Below are positions 27,272-35,119 of a stretch of DNA of 64,000 nt, piece after piece. The notes below the pieces were generated by a model that saw only the letters and a program-made list of their open reading frames with translations, was not told the origin of the DNA and did no database searches. Position 1 is the first letter of the stretch, and every line of letters starts with the position of its first letter. Made by a program: the position numbers and the translations under genes. Where the stretch lies: positions 1-64,000 of the forward strand of contig NZ_WNKW01000010.1 of assembly GCF_009720775.1 (NCBI RefSeq). The letters are read 5' to 3'. Origin of the DNA: Pseudoduganella danionis (lineage in GTDB: Bacteria > Pseudomonadota > Gammaproteobacteria > Burkholderiales > Burkholderiaceae_D).

Positions 27272-28609
27272 TCAGACCGCGTCCGACAGCGAGGTGAAAT
27301 TAAAGTCGCGCACCTTCATCGGCGGAATCAGCATCTGGAAGCGCACTTCGTCACCGCCTATCACCACCGGCTTGCCCAGCTCCTCGATATTGTTCAGCAT
27401 CGATACGGGGCTTTCGTTGAAGCGGAAGTTCTTGATCGGGTGCTTGATCTTGCCGTTCTCGATGTAGAAAGTGCCGTCGCGGGTCAGACCCGTCAGCAGC
27501 AGCGATTGCGGATCGACCATGCGGATATACCAGGTGCGCGTCACCAGCACCCCCTTCTTGGTATTGGCGATCAGCTCCTCCGTAGACTTGCCGCCACCGG
27601 CCATGATCATATTGCCGTGCCGGCCGAACGCCTGCTGCCCCTGTTTGGCAGCCCAGAAACGCGTGTAGTCGAGCGAAGCGATCTGGCCGCCCTTGATCAC
27701 ATCCGTGCGGTGGCGCGCCAGCATGGAAGCACTGTCCCATGGCAGCACCGGCACTTCCGGATTCCACGGGTCGGCCCAGACATTCACCTGTTCGTCGAAC
27801 AGCTTTTCACCGAGGCGGTTACCGCCGCCCTTCTTCGACAGGAAGCTGCGCCCCTCGTCGGCCTGACGTGCATCGAACGCGCCGAACATGCGGCCTATGA
27901 TTTCCGAGGTGGCGGCCGGTTCCAGTATCACCGTGTAGCGGCCCGGCTCCAGCGCCTTGGCTTCCACCGAGCGCAGGGCTTTTTCTATCGCGATCTCCGA
28001 TGCTTCGCGCGCATTGAAGCGGCGCGCATCGGTAGCCGCACGGGTAGCCCAGCCGGAACCACGCCCATCTTCGGTGCGGGTGGTGACGGTGAAATCCAGA
28101 TCAGTGTAGGTCTGATGGCCAAACACGCCATTCGAATTGGCGATGGTGGCGAAGCCCGTGTTATCGACAAAGAAGCCCGCTGCCACCAGCCCCTGCTTGC
28201 GGCAGGCGTTGATGCTGCTGGCCGCCACTTCGGCACGGTATTCGGGATCGATGGCTGCGCTAGCCTCGCTGAAAGTGGCGCTAGCCTTGTAGTCCTGCTG
28301 CGTGATAGCGGGCATGAACTCGGGATTTTCCGGTGCCAGCCGCGCCACGTCCTCGGCACGGCGCACGGCTTTTTCCAGCGACTTGTCATCGAACTCGTTG
28401 ATCGACGCCGTGCCCTGACGCTTGCCAAACGCGACGCTAACGGTGAGCTGGGTATTCTCCACCAGCCCGGCCGTCGACACGCTGTTGCGCGCATAGCGGA
28501 TATTGCCCTGGCGGCTGCCACTGATCTGCACGCGGCATTCATCGGCATGCGAATAGCCGATCACCTTGTCGCAGATACGCTTGGTTTCTTCCTGAGTCAA
28601 GATCTTCAT
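27272..28609 (-). CDS. TldE/PmbA-type metalloprotease subunit (second copy)
   Basis: TldE pairs with TldD to form a barrel-shaped heterodimeric protease that cuts unfolded or modified peptides; in Escherichia coli the pair matures microcin B17 and degrades CcdA. The 445-residue protein has the family landmarks VSTAGLVENTQLTVSVAFG, SFLSKKGGGNRLGEKLFD and DPQSLLLTGLTRDGTFYIENG. As expected for TldE it lacks the HExxxH zinc motif. It has the same length as the other copy (30312-31649) and is very similar to it. No signal peptide is visible, unlike its TldD partner, which ends three bases upstream. Confidence 0.92.
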   Translation of the reverse strand: MKILTQEETKRICDKVIGYSHADECRVQISGSRQGNIRYARNSVSTAGLVENTQLTVSVAFGKRQGTASINEFDDKSLEKAVRRAEDVARLAPENPEFMPAITQQDYKASATFSEASAAIDPEYRAEVAASSINACRKQGLVAAGFFVDNTGFATIANSNGVFGHQTYTDLDFTVTTRTEDGRGSGWATRAATDARRFNAREASEIAIEKALRSVEAKALEPGRYTVILEPAATSEIIGRMFGAFDARQADEGRSFLSKKGGGNRLGEKLFDEQVNVWADPWNPEVPVLPWDSASMLARHRTDVIKGGQIASLDYTRFWAAKQGQQAFGRHGNMIMAGGGKSTEELIANTKKGVLVTRTWYIRMVDPQSLLLTGLTRDGTFYIENGKIKHPIKNFRFNESPVSMLNNIEELGKPVVIGGDEVRFQMLIPPMKVRDFNFTSLSDAV

Positions 28610-28612
28610 GGC

Positions 28613-30250
28613 TTATCCTATCTTGCGGGCAGTGTTGATGACATTGATACCGTTGAAGCGCGTGGTGGGCGAACCATGCGAGACAGCGCTGACCTGACTA
28701 GGCTGGCCTTTGCCGTCGAAGAAGGACCCGCCCATGCGCCAGTCGCGCTCATCGCACAGGGCCGAACAGGCATTCCAGAACTCCTGGGTGTTCGACTGGT
28801 AGGCCACGTCTTCGATAGGGTTGGTGATTTTGCCGTTCTTGATTTCGAAGTACAACTGGCCGCCGAACTGGAAGTTGTAGCGCTGCTGGTCGATCGAATA
28901 CGAGCCGCGGCCGAGGATGTAGATGCCTTTCTTGACGTCCTTGACCATTTCGTCGGGCGTCAGTTTTTGTTTGCCTGCTTCCAGCGAAACGTTAGGCATG
29001 CGCTGGAACTGCACGCTGCTCCAGCTATCGGCATATGAGCAGCCATGCGATTCCTTCTCGCCGATGATGGCCGCCTGATCGCGCGTGGCCTGGTAGTTCA
29101 CGAGAATACCGTTGCGTATGATGTCCCAGCGTTTGGACGGCACGCCTTCATCATCGTAGCCCACGCAGCCGAGCGAACCGGGCGTAGTCTTGTCGGCGAC
29201 GAAGTTGACGATATCCGAGCCGTACTTGAAATTCTTGGTACGCCATTTGTCGAGCGTAGCGAAGCTGGTACCGGCGTAGTTGGCTTCGTAGCCCAGCACG
29301 CGATCGAGTTCGGTGGCGTGACCGACTGATTCGTGGATGGTCAGGAACAGGTGCTCGGGCGACAGCACCAGATCGTATTTGCCCGGTTCGACGGATTTGG
29401 CGCTCAGCTTCTCGCGCGCCTGACGGCCCGCTGCACGCGCATCTTCGATCAGATCGTAAGCGCCCTTGTACAGCGTGGTGACGCCGCCGGCAGCGGCGAC
29501 CTTGTTGGCCGGCTTGGCATCGAAGAATTCATAGCCCATGCTGGCCGGCGAAGACAGGCCGTCACGGGTACGGAAACGGTTGGTGGCTTTATCGACGGCG
29601 GTTGCCGTCAATGGCGACCACAGACGGTGGATATCCTGATCGATATAGGAACCATCAGTGGAGGCAAAATACTTCTGCTGATTTACCTGGAACAGATTGG
29701 CCGCCATGAAGCTGGCCCCGGCTTCCAGGCCGGCCTTGTTGGCCGCGATCAGCATCTCGGCCTTTTCCTTGATGGGCACCGTACGCCAGTCCTTTTTGAA
29801 TGGCGTAGCCCACGCTACTTCGCCCACGCCTTTGACGGGCGCCAGCACCACAGGCTCAGTCTGCAGCTTGGCATTGGCACGGGCTATCGCCACCGCCTGG
29901 CGTGCCGCCGCCACCACCGAGTCGGGCGTCATCACATTGGTCGAACAGAAGCCGTAAGCGCCGTTGGCGATCACGCGCACACCGACACCGGACGATTCCG
30001 TGTTGACGATGTTTTCCACATTCAGATCGCGCGTGGTGAGGAACTGGTTCAGGTAGCGCCCTATGCGTACGTCGCAATAACTGGCACCGGCCTGCGTGGC
30101 CGCGTTCATGGCCGCATCGGCCAGCGCTTTCTTGAACTGCAGCGCCATCGGGTTGAGCAGCTCTTCCGCGGCGATGGCATGGCCGAACACCGGTATCAGC
30201 AGGCTACCGCCAGCGGCAGCGCTTATCTTGAGAAATGAACGTCGTTCCAC
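28613..30250 (-). CDS. TldD-type zinc metalloprotease with Tat signal (second copy)
   Basis: The 545-residue catalytic partner carries the zinc motif HESVGH at residues 306-311, with a candidate third ligand Cys in ALCDERDWRMGG near the C-terminus. The N-terminus MERRSFLKISAAAGG is a good twin-arginine signal (RRxFLK, then a hydrophobic stretch ending HAIAAEE), so export of the folded protein is predicted. The start is GTG with AGGGAG six bases upstream. Classical TldD is cytosolic and has no such signal. The sequence is close to that of the first copy. Confidence 0.93.
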   Translation of the reverse strand: MERRSFLKISAAAGGSLLIPVFGHAIAAEELLNPMALQFKKALADAAMNAATQAGASYCDVRIGRYLNQFLTTRDLNVENIVNTESSGVGVRVIANGAYGFCSTNVMTPDSVVAAARQAVAIARANAKLQTEPVVLAPVKGVGEVAWATPFKKDWRTVPIKEKAEMLIAANKAGLEAGASFMAANLFQVNQQKYFASTDGSYIDQDIHRLWSPLTATAVDKATNRFRTRDGLSSPASMGYEFFDAKPANKVAAAGGVTTLYKGAYDLIEDARAAGRQAREKLSAKSVEPGKYDLVLSPEHLFLTIHESVGHATELDRVLGYEANYAGTSFATLDKWRTKNFKYGSDIVNFVADKTTPGSLGCVGYDDEGVPSKRWDIIRNGILVNYQATRDQAAIIGEKESHGCSYADSWSSVQFQRMPNVSLEAGKQKLTPDEMVKDVKKGIYILGRGSYSIDQQRYNFQFGGQLYFEIKNGKITNPIEDVAYQSNTQEFWNACSALCDERDWRMGGSFFDGKGQPSQVSAVSHGSPTTRFNGINVINTARKIG

Positions 30251-30273
30251 AATAACTCCCTGAAATGAAAACA

Positions 30274-30295
30274 GGGCCGGAATGGCTTCCGGCCC
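30274..30295 (-). terminator. Candidate attenuator between the two TldD-TldE pairs
   Basis: GGGCCGGAA and TTCCGGCCC form a perfect 9-bp stem with a 4-nt loop in the 61-bp gap between the pairs. On the transcribed (minus) strand TGTTTTCATTT follows, a weak U-rich tail. This suggests partial termination that would lower expression of the second pair and the MoxR part, rather than a full stop. Confidence 0.55.
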
Positions 30296-30311
30296 CGGCT
30301 ACTACCCAGCT

Positions 30312-31649
30312 TTATACGGCATCCGACAGCGACGTGAAGTTGAAGTCACGTACCTTCATGGCCGGAATCAAGAGCTGGAACTGCGACTCGTCACCCGACA
30401 GGATTTCCGGACGGCCCAGCTCTTCGATGTTGTTCAACATCGTGACGGGGCTTTCGTTGAAGCGGAAGTTCTTGATCGGGTGCTTGATCTTGCCGTTCTC
30501 GATGTAGAACGTACCGTCGCGGGTCAGGCCCGTCAGCAGCACCGATTGCGGATCGACCATGCGGATGTACCAGGTACGAGTGACCAGCACACCCTTCTTG
30601 GTATTGGCGATCAGCTCTTCGGTCGACTTGCTGGTACCGGCCATGATGATGTTGCCGGGCGTGCCCACGGCACGCTTGCCCTGCTTCTTGGCCCAGTAAG
30701 TCGAGTAATCGAGGTTGGCCACTTTGCCGCCCTTGATGATGTCCTGACGTTCGCGCGCCAGCAGGCTGCGGCCATCCCATGGCAGCACGGCCACATCCTT
30801 GTCCCACGGGTCGGACCAGACATTTACCTGCTCGTCGAACAGCTTCTCGCCCAGACGGTTGCCGCCGCCTTTCTTGGACAGGAAGCTGCGGCCTTCGTCG
30901 GCCTGACGCGCATCGAAGCCGGAGAACATAAAGCCCAGCAGGTCCGAAGTCGCAGCCGGCTCCAGAATCACCGTGTAGCGGCCTGGTTCCAGTGCCTTGG
31001 CATCGACCGAGCGCAGGGCTTTTTCGATCGCCACATTCGACGCTTCGCGTGCATCGAACTTGTTGACGTCGCCCACGCTGCGCTTGGCCCAGCCCGAACC
31101 GCGGCCATCTTCGGTACGCACGGTGACGGTGAAGTCCAGCCCCGTATCGCGCTGGAAGCCGAACACGCCTTTCGAGTTGGCCACGGCATTGAAGGTGGCG
31201 TTATCGCTGAAGAAACCGGCAGCTACCAGCTTGTTCTTCTTGCTGTTCTCGATGCTGTAGGCGGCCACCTGGGCACGGAATTCAGGATCGATATCGGCCG
31301 TCTTCTGGAAGAAGGTTTCGCTGGCGCGGAAAACCTGCTTGTCCGGGGTAGGCATGAACTCCGGATTTTCCGGTGCCAGCTTGGCCAGATCTTCCGCGCG
31401 GCGCACGGCTTTTTCCAGCGACTTGTCATCGAACTCGTTGATGGTGGCCGTGCCCTGCTTCTTGCCGAAGGCGACCGATACCACCAACTGGGTATCTTCG
31501 ATCAGACCGGCCGTGGAGACGGCATTGCGCGCGTAGCGGATATTGCCCTTGCGGCTGCCGTTGATATTCACTTCGCACTGGTCAGCCGTGGAATAGGACA
31601 GCACCTTGTCGCAAATCTGTTTTGCTTCTTCTTGACTCAAATTCTTCAT
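30312..31649 (-). CDS. TldE/PmbA-type metalloprotease subunit (first copy)
   Basis: This 445-residue TldE homologue has the same landmarks as the second copy (VSTAGLIEDTQLVVSVAFG, SFLSKKGGGNRLGEKLFD, DPQSVLLTGLTRDGTFYIENG) and lacks a zinc motif. A GGAG site lies upstream of its ATG. It follows its TldD by 17 bp and is separated from the second pair by a hairpin. There is no signal peptide. The two copies differ mostly in the N-terminal half, including MPTPDKQVFRASETFFQ against MPAITQQDYKASATFSE, so they may have different partners or substrates. Confidence 0.92.
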   Translation of the reverse strand: MKNLSQEEAKQICDKVLSYSTADQCEVNINGSRKGNIRYARNAVSTAGLIEDTQLVVSVAFGKKQGTATINEFDDKSLEKAVRRAEDLAKLAPENPEFMPTPDKQVFRASETFFQKTADIDPEFRAQVAAYSIENSKKNKLVAAGFFSDNATFNAVANSKGVFGFQRDTGLDFTVTVRTEDGRGSGWAKRSVGDVNKFDAREASNVAIEKALRSVDAKALEPGRYTVILEPAATSDLLGFMFSGFDARQADEGRSFLSKKGGGNRLGEKLFDEQVNVWSDPWDKDVAVLPWDGRSLLARERQDIIKGGKVANLDYSTYWAKKQGKRAVGTPGNIIMAGTSKSTEELIANTKKGVLVTRTWYIRMVDPQSVLLTGLTRDGTFYIENGKIKHPIKNFRFNESPVTMLNNIEELGRPEILSGDESQFQLLIPAMKVRDFNFTSLSDAV

Positions 31650-31666
31650 CTCGTGATCTCCAGGGC

Positions 31667-33304
31667 TTAGCCGATTTTGCGTGCGGTGTTAATGACGTTG
31701 ATGCCGTTGAAGCGCGTGGTACTTGCGCCGTGCGACACCACCGAAACCTGCGACGGCTGTCCCTTACCATCGAAGAAGGAACCGCCCATGCGCCAGTCGC
31801 GCTCGTCGCAGATGCCCACGCAGGCATTCCAGAACTCCTGGGTATTCGATTGATAGGCCACGTCTTCCAGCATCTGGCCAATCTTGCCATCCTTGATTTC
31901 GTAGTACAACTGGCCGCCAAACTGGAAGTTGTAGCGCTGCTGGTCGATCGAGAAGGAACCGTCGCCGACGATGTAGATGCCCTTCTTGACGTCCTTGATC
32001 ATTTCGTCCGGCGTCAGCTTCTTCTTGCCTGCGGACAGAGAGACGTTAGGCATACGCTGGAACTGCACGCTGCTCCAGTTATCGGCGTACGAGCAGCCGT
32101 GCGACTCTTTCTCGCCGATGATGTGAGCCTGATCGCGCGTGGCCTGATAGTTGACCAGAATACCGTCCTTGATGATGTCCCAGCGCTTGCACTTGACGCC
32201 TTCATCGTCGTAGCCCACATTGCCGAGCGAGCCCGGGGTGGTCTTGTCGGCCACAATGTTGACGTGCTCGGAACCGTATTTGAAGGTCTTGCTCTGCCAC
32301 TTATCCAGCGTGGCGAAGCTGGTGCCGGCGTAGTTGGCTTCGTAGCCAAGCACGCGATCGAGTTCGGTCGGGTGGCCGACCGATTCGTGGATGGTCAGCC
32401 ACAGGTGTTCCGGTGACAGCACCAGATCATATTTGCCCGGCTCGACGGATTTGGCTGTCAGCTTGGCCTTAGCCTGCTTGCCGGCCGCGCGCGCATCTTC
32501 GATCAGGTCGTAGGACTTGGTGTACAGCGTGGTCACGCCACCAGCCGCCTTGATCTTGTGCTCGGGACGCGCATCGAGGTATTCATAACCCATGCCGACC
32601 GGCGCCGACAGGCCCTGACGCGAGCGGAACTTGTTGGTCTTCTGGTCCACGGCAGTCGCGAAGACGGGCATCCACAGGCGGTGCATATCCTGATCGATGT
32701 AGGAGCCATCGGTGGAAGCGAAGTACTTCTGCTGGTTCACCTGGAACAGCAGCGACTGCATGAAGTTGGCACCGCCTTCCATGCCGGCCTTGTTGGCGGC
32801 GATCAGCAGTTCAGCCTTCTCCTTGATCGGCACGGTGCGCCAGTCCTTGACGATAGGCGTGGCCCACGCCACTTCGCCCACGCCTTTGACAGGCGCCAGG
32901 ATCAGCGGCTCGGTCTGCAGTTTGGCATTGGCCTTGGCGATCGCCACGGCCTGACGCGCGGCAGCCGCCACGCCGTCGGCGCTCATGTCATTGGTCGCAG
33001 CAAAGCCGTAGGCACCACCAGCGATCACGCGGATACCGACACCGGCCGATTCCGTGTTGACCACGTTTTCCACATTCAGATCACGCGTGGTGATGAACTG
33101 GTTCAGATAGCGCCCTACCCGCACGTCGCAGTAGGAGGCGCCGGCCTGGGTTGCCGCCGTCATGGCGGTATCGGCCAGCATCTTCTTGAATTGCAGGGCG
33201 ACTGGCTTGAGCAGATCTTCTGCCGCAATCGCGCGGCCGAAGGCGGGCAACAGCATGGTGCCCAGCGCCAGACTACTTATATTGAGGAATGCACGTCGTT
33301 CCAT
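31667..33304 (-). CDS. TldD-type zinc metalloprotease with Tat signal (first copy)
   Basis: First gene of the ten-gene operon. The 545-residue protein has a twin-arginine type N-terminus MERRAFLNISSLALGTMLLP ending RAIAAED, and the zinc motif HESVGH at about 306-311. A Cys in ACVGICDERDW aligns with the candidate ligand of the other copy. One difference is PGSLGNVGYDDEG where the second copy has PGSLGCVGYDDEG. GGAG precedes the ATG by six bases. No RiPP precursor gene is visible nearby, so the substrate is unknown. Confidence 0.93.
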   Translation of the reverse strand: MERRAFLNISSLALGTMLLPAFGRAIAAEDLLKPVALQFKKMLADTAMTAATQAGASYCDVRVGRYLNQFITTRDLNVENVVNTESAGVGIRVIAGGAYGFAATNDMSADGVAAAARQAVAIAKANAKLQTEPLILAPVKGVGEVAWATPIVKDWRTVPIKEKAELLIAANKAGMEGGANFMQSLLFQVNQQKYFASTDGSYIDQDMHRLWMPVFATAVDQKTNKFRSRQGLSAPVGMGYEYLDARPEHKIKAAGGVTTLYTKSYDLIEDARAAGKQAKAKLTAKSVEPGKYDLVLSPEHLWLTIHESVGHPTELDRVLGYEANYAGTSFATLDKWQSKTFKYGSEHVNIVADKTTPGSLGNVGYDDEGVKCKRWDIIKDGILVNYQATRDQAHIIGEKESHGCSYADNWSSVQFQRMPNVSLSAGKKKLTPDEMIKDVKKGIYIVGDGSFSIDQQRYNFQFGGQLYYEIKDGKIGQMLEDVAYQSNTQEFWNACVGICDERDWRMGGSFFDGKGQPSQVSVVSHGASTTRFNGINVINTARKIG

Positions 33305-33694
33305 CGTATCTCCAGATTGTCACAACTAGGTTGGGAAGACTGGCCTGCTGGCCGCGGCTAGAGTTTTGCTCCGCCGCTTTCTACGTTCTACTGCACCTGA
33401 CATATCCGCCGCTGTAATGGCTGGTAATGCAATCTTAGCGCCAGATTAAGCTACGGTACAGGCAAAATATGTGCCATCGATTGCAGGACGCAATCTGCTG
33501 GTAGGCGCGGCTGAAACCGGTCATTTGAGCGGCGCCGGTGTCCGCAAACTGTCCGGCCAGTGTCCGCCCGGTGTCCGATAAAATACCCGGGCCACTCTAG
33601 TGGTATTTACTTGACCTTACGACAAGCTTGGCCGATCATCGCGCTGGACGCGCTACGGCGTGTCACCCGATACTGCAACCCGAGGAGACTTCGC
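33305..33694. other. 390-bp divergent intergenic region
   Basis: It separates the TldD operon (leftward) from the methyltransferase-like gene (rightward). The right half holds the TGTCCG repeat array and a -10-like TAAAAT. In the left half no convincing promoter for the TldD operon was found. No small ORF or RNA gene was recognised. Confidence 0.5.
33539..33584 (+). promoter_or_regulatory. Four TGTCCG direct repeats at 11-bp spacing, followed by TAAAAT
   Basis: TGTCCG occurs at 33539, 33550, 33561 and 33572, exactly 11 bp apart each time. A -10-like TAAAAT follows at 33579-33584. The -35 position falls inside the array and is not consensus. Direct repeats with an 11-bp period that replace the -35 are the usual layout of OmpR/PhoB-family activator sites, so an activator-dependent promoter for the methyltransferase-like gene is inferred. 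Confidence 0.6.
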
Positions 33695-34516
33695 ATGAAA
33701 CGTTCCATCCTGTCGGCACTGGCAAGCACGCTGCTGTTCTGCGCTGCCACCGGTGCCACCGCTGCAGAAGACGCGGCACTCAAGGCGGCCATCGCCGCAC
33801 CATCGCGCACGCCGGAAAACGTCGCACGCGACGTCTACCGCCACCCGTATGAAACGCTGAACTTCTTGGGCATCCAGCCCGGCATGACGGTGGTGGAACT
33901 GGCTCCGGGCGGCGGCTGGTACACGGAGATACTGGCACCGTATCTGCGCGAGCGCGGCAAGCTGATTGCAGCCGGCTCTGATCTGGCAGCACCCGGCGAA
34001 GCCGAGCGCAAATCGGCCGAGCGCTTTCTGGCCCGTCTGAACACCAAGCCCGAGGTGTACAACAAGGTCGCGCTGGGCGTGTTCGTTCCGTCGCGCGGCG
34101 CGTACGCATTTGCACCGGCTGGCAGCGTGGACATGGTGCTGACCTTCCGTAACATCCACAACTGGATGCCGACCGGCCCCGATAATCTGAAAGTACTGTT
34201 CGGCAGCGTCTACACCAGCCTGAAAAAAGGCGGCGTGTTCGGCATCGTCGAGCACCGTCTGCCCGACAGCAAAGTGCAGGATGCGTCGGCCAGCAGCGGC
34301 TATATGCACGAGAAGTATGTGATCGGTCTGGCCGAAGCAGCGGGCTTCAAGCTGGCCGCCAAGTCGGAAGTCAACGCCAACCCGAAAGATACGGCCGACC
34401 ACAAAGGCGGCGTATGGGCGCTGCCGCCGACCTATACCAACAAGGATGAGGACCGCGCCAAGTATCAGGCCATAGGCGAAAGCGACCGCATGACCCTGAA
34501 GTTCGTCAAACCTTAA
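33695..34516 (+). CDS. Exported class I methyltransferase-like protein
   Basis: The 273-residue protein has a signal peptide (about 1-23, ending ATGATAA) followed by a Rossmann-type methyltransferase domain. Motif I reads VVELAPGGGWYTEIL, and FRNIHNWMPTGPDNLKVLF and GGVFGIVEHRLP follow. It resembles predicted exported methyltransferases of COG4798. S-adenosylmethionine is not normally available outside the cytoplasm, so the exported protein may bind something else. GAGGAG lies upstream of the chosen ATG; a longer frame would begin inside the promoter region. It appears to be monocistronic. Confidence 0.85.
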   Translation: MKRSILSALASTLLFCAATGATAAEDAALKAAIAAPSRTPENVARDVYRHPYETLNFLGIQPGMTVVELAPGGGWYTEILAPYLRERGKLIAAGSDLAAPGEAERKSAERFLARLNTKPEVYNKVALGVFVPSRGAYAFAPAGSVDMVLTFRNIHNWMPTGPDNLKVLFGSVYTSLKKGGVFGIVEHRLPDSKVQDASASSGYMHEKYVIGLAEAAGFKLAAKSEVNANPKDTADHKGGVWALPPTYTNKDEDRAKYQAIGESDRMTLKFVKP

Positions 34517-34527
34517 AACGGCCAACG

Positions 34528-34560
34528 GGCGGCACTGACGGCCTATGCCGCCAGTCCGCC
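34528..34560. terminator. Candidate bidirectional hairpin between convergent genes
   Basis: GGCGG, ACTG and CGGC pair with GCCG, CAGT and CCGCC around a CTAT loop, interrupted by single mismatches. The structure fills the 61-bp gap between the methyltransferase-like gene and the last gene of the chemotaxis operon. No T-run is present on either strand, so the terminator call is tentative. Confidence 0.4.
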
Positions 34561-34577
34561 TGCGCGCAGGGTTTCCG

Positions 34578-35108
34578 TCAGTCGGCCGTTGCCTGCGCCC
34601 CGGCTCCGCGGCTCATCAGCGCGGCAAGATCGCTGCCCGAGACCACGCTCTGCACATTCAGCAGCAGCACGAAACGTCCCTGCACTTTGCCTATGCCTTG
34701 CAGCATTTCAGCGCGTACCTGCGCACCGAAAGTGGGCGGCGCTTCGATATCGGCTGCATCAATATCGAGCACGGCATTCACGGCATCGACCAAGATACCG
34801 ATCACAAACGGCCCTTCCGCGCTATCCACTTCCACCACGATGATGCAGGTGCGTTTGCTGATGGCACCAGGTTCGCGTTCCAGCCGGCGCGCCAGATCTA
34901 GCACCGGCACGGCGGTGCCGCGCAGATTGATCACGCCGCTGATACAGGACGGCATCTGCGGCACCGGCGTCACGCCCAGATACTCGAGTATCTCGCGCAC
35001 GGCCAGGATGCCGATGGCGAACATCTCCCGTCCCAGCATGAAACTCAGGTATTGGGCCGAGCCGGCCGCCACTGCGGGCTGCGCCGGCGCTAGCGTCAGG
35101 CTGCTCAT
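34578..35108 (-). CDS. cheW: Chemotaxis coupling protein CheW (second copy)
   Basis: CheW couples receptors to the CheA kinase. The 176-residue protein shows the CheW fold by YLSFMLGREMFAIGILAVREIL, SGVINLRGTAVPVLDLARRL and a conserved Arg region. It is the last gene of the chemotaxis operon, 11 bp after a receptor gene, and differs clearly from the other CheW (40537-41118). This may mean that each CheW prefers a different receptor set, which is inference. Confidence 0.93.
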   Translation of the reverse strand: MSSLTLAPAQPAVAAGSAQYLSFMLGREMFAIGILAVREILEYLGVTPVPQMPSCISGVINLRGTAVPVLDLARRLEREPGAISKRTCIIVVEVDSAEGPFVIGILVDAVNAVLDIDAADIEAPPTFGAQVRAEMLQGIGKVQGRFVLLLNVQSVVSGSDLAALMSRGAGAQATAD

Positions 35109-35119
35109 GGCGGCCCCGC

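Noticed and set aside
33595..33660. Sigma-54 promoter before the methyltransferase-like gene
   Set aside because: GG and GC pairs are present but at 9 or 11 bp, not the required 10 bp.
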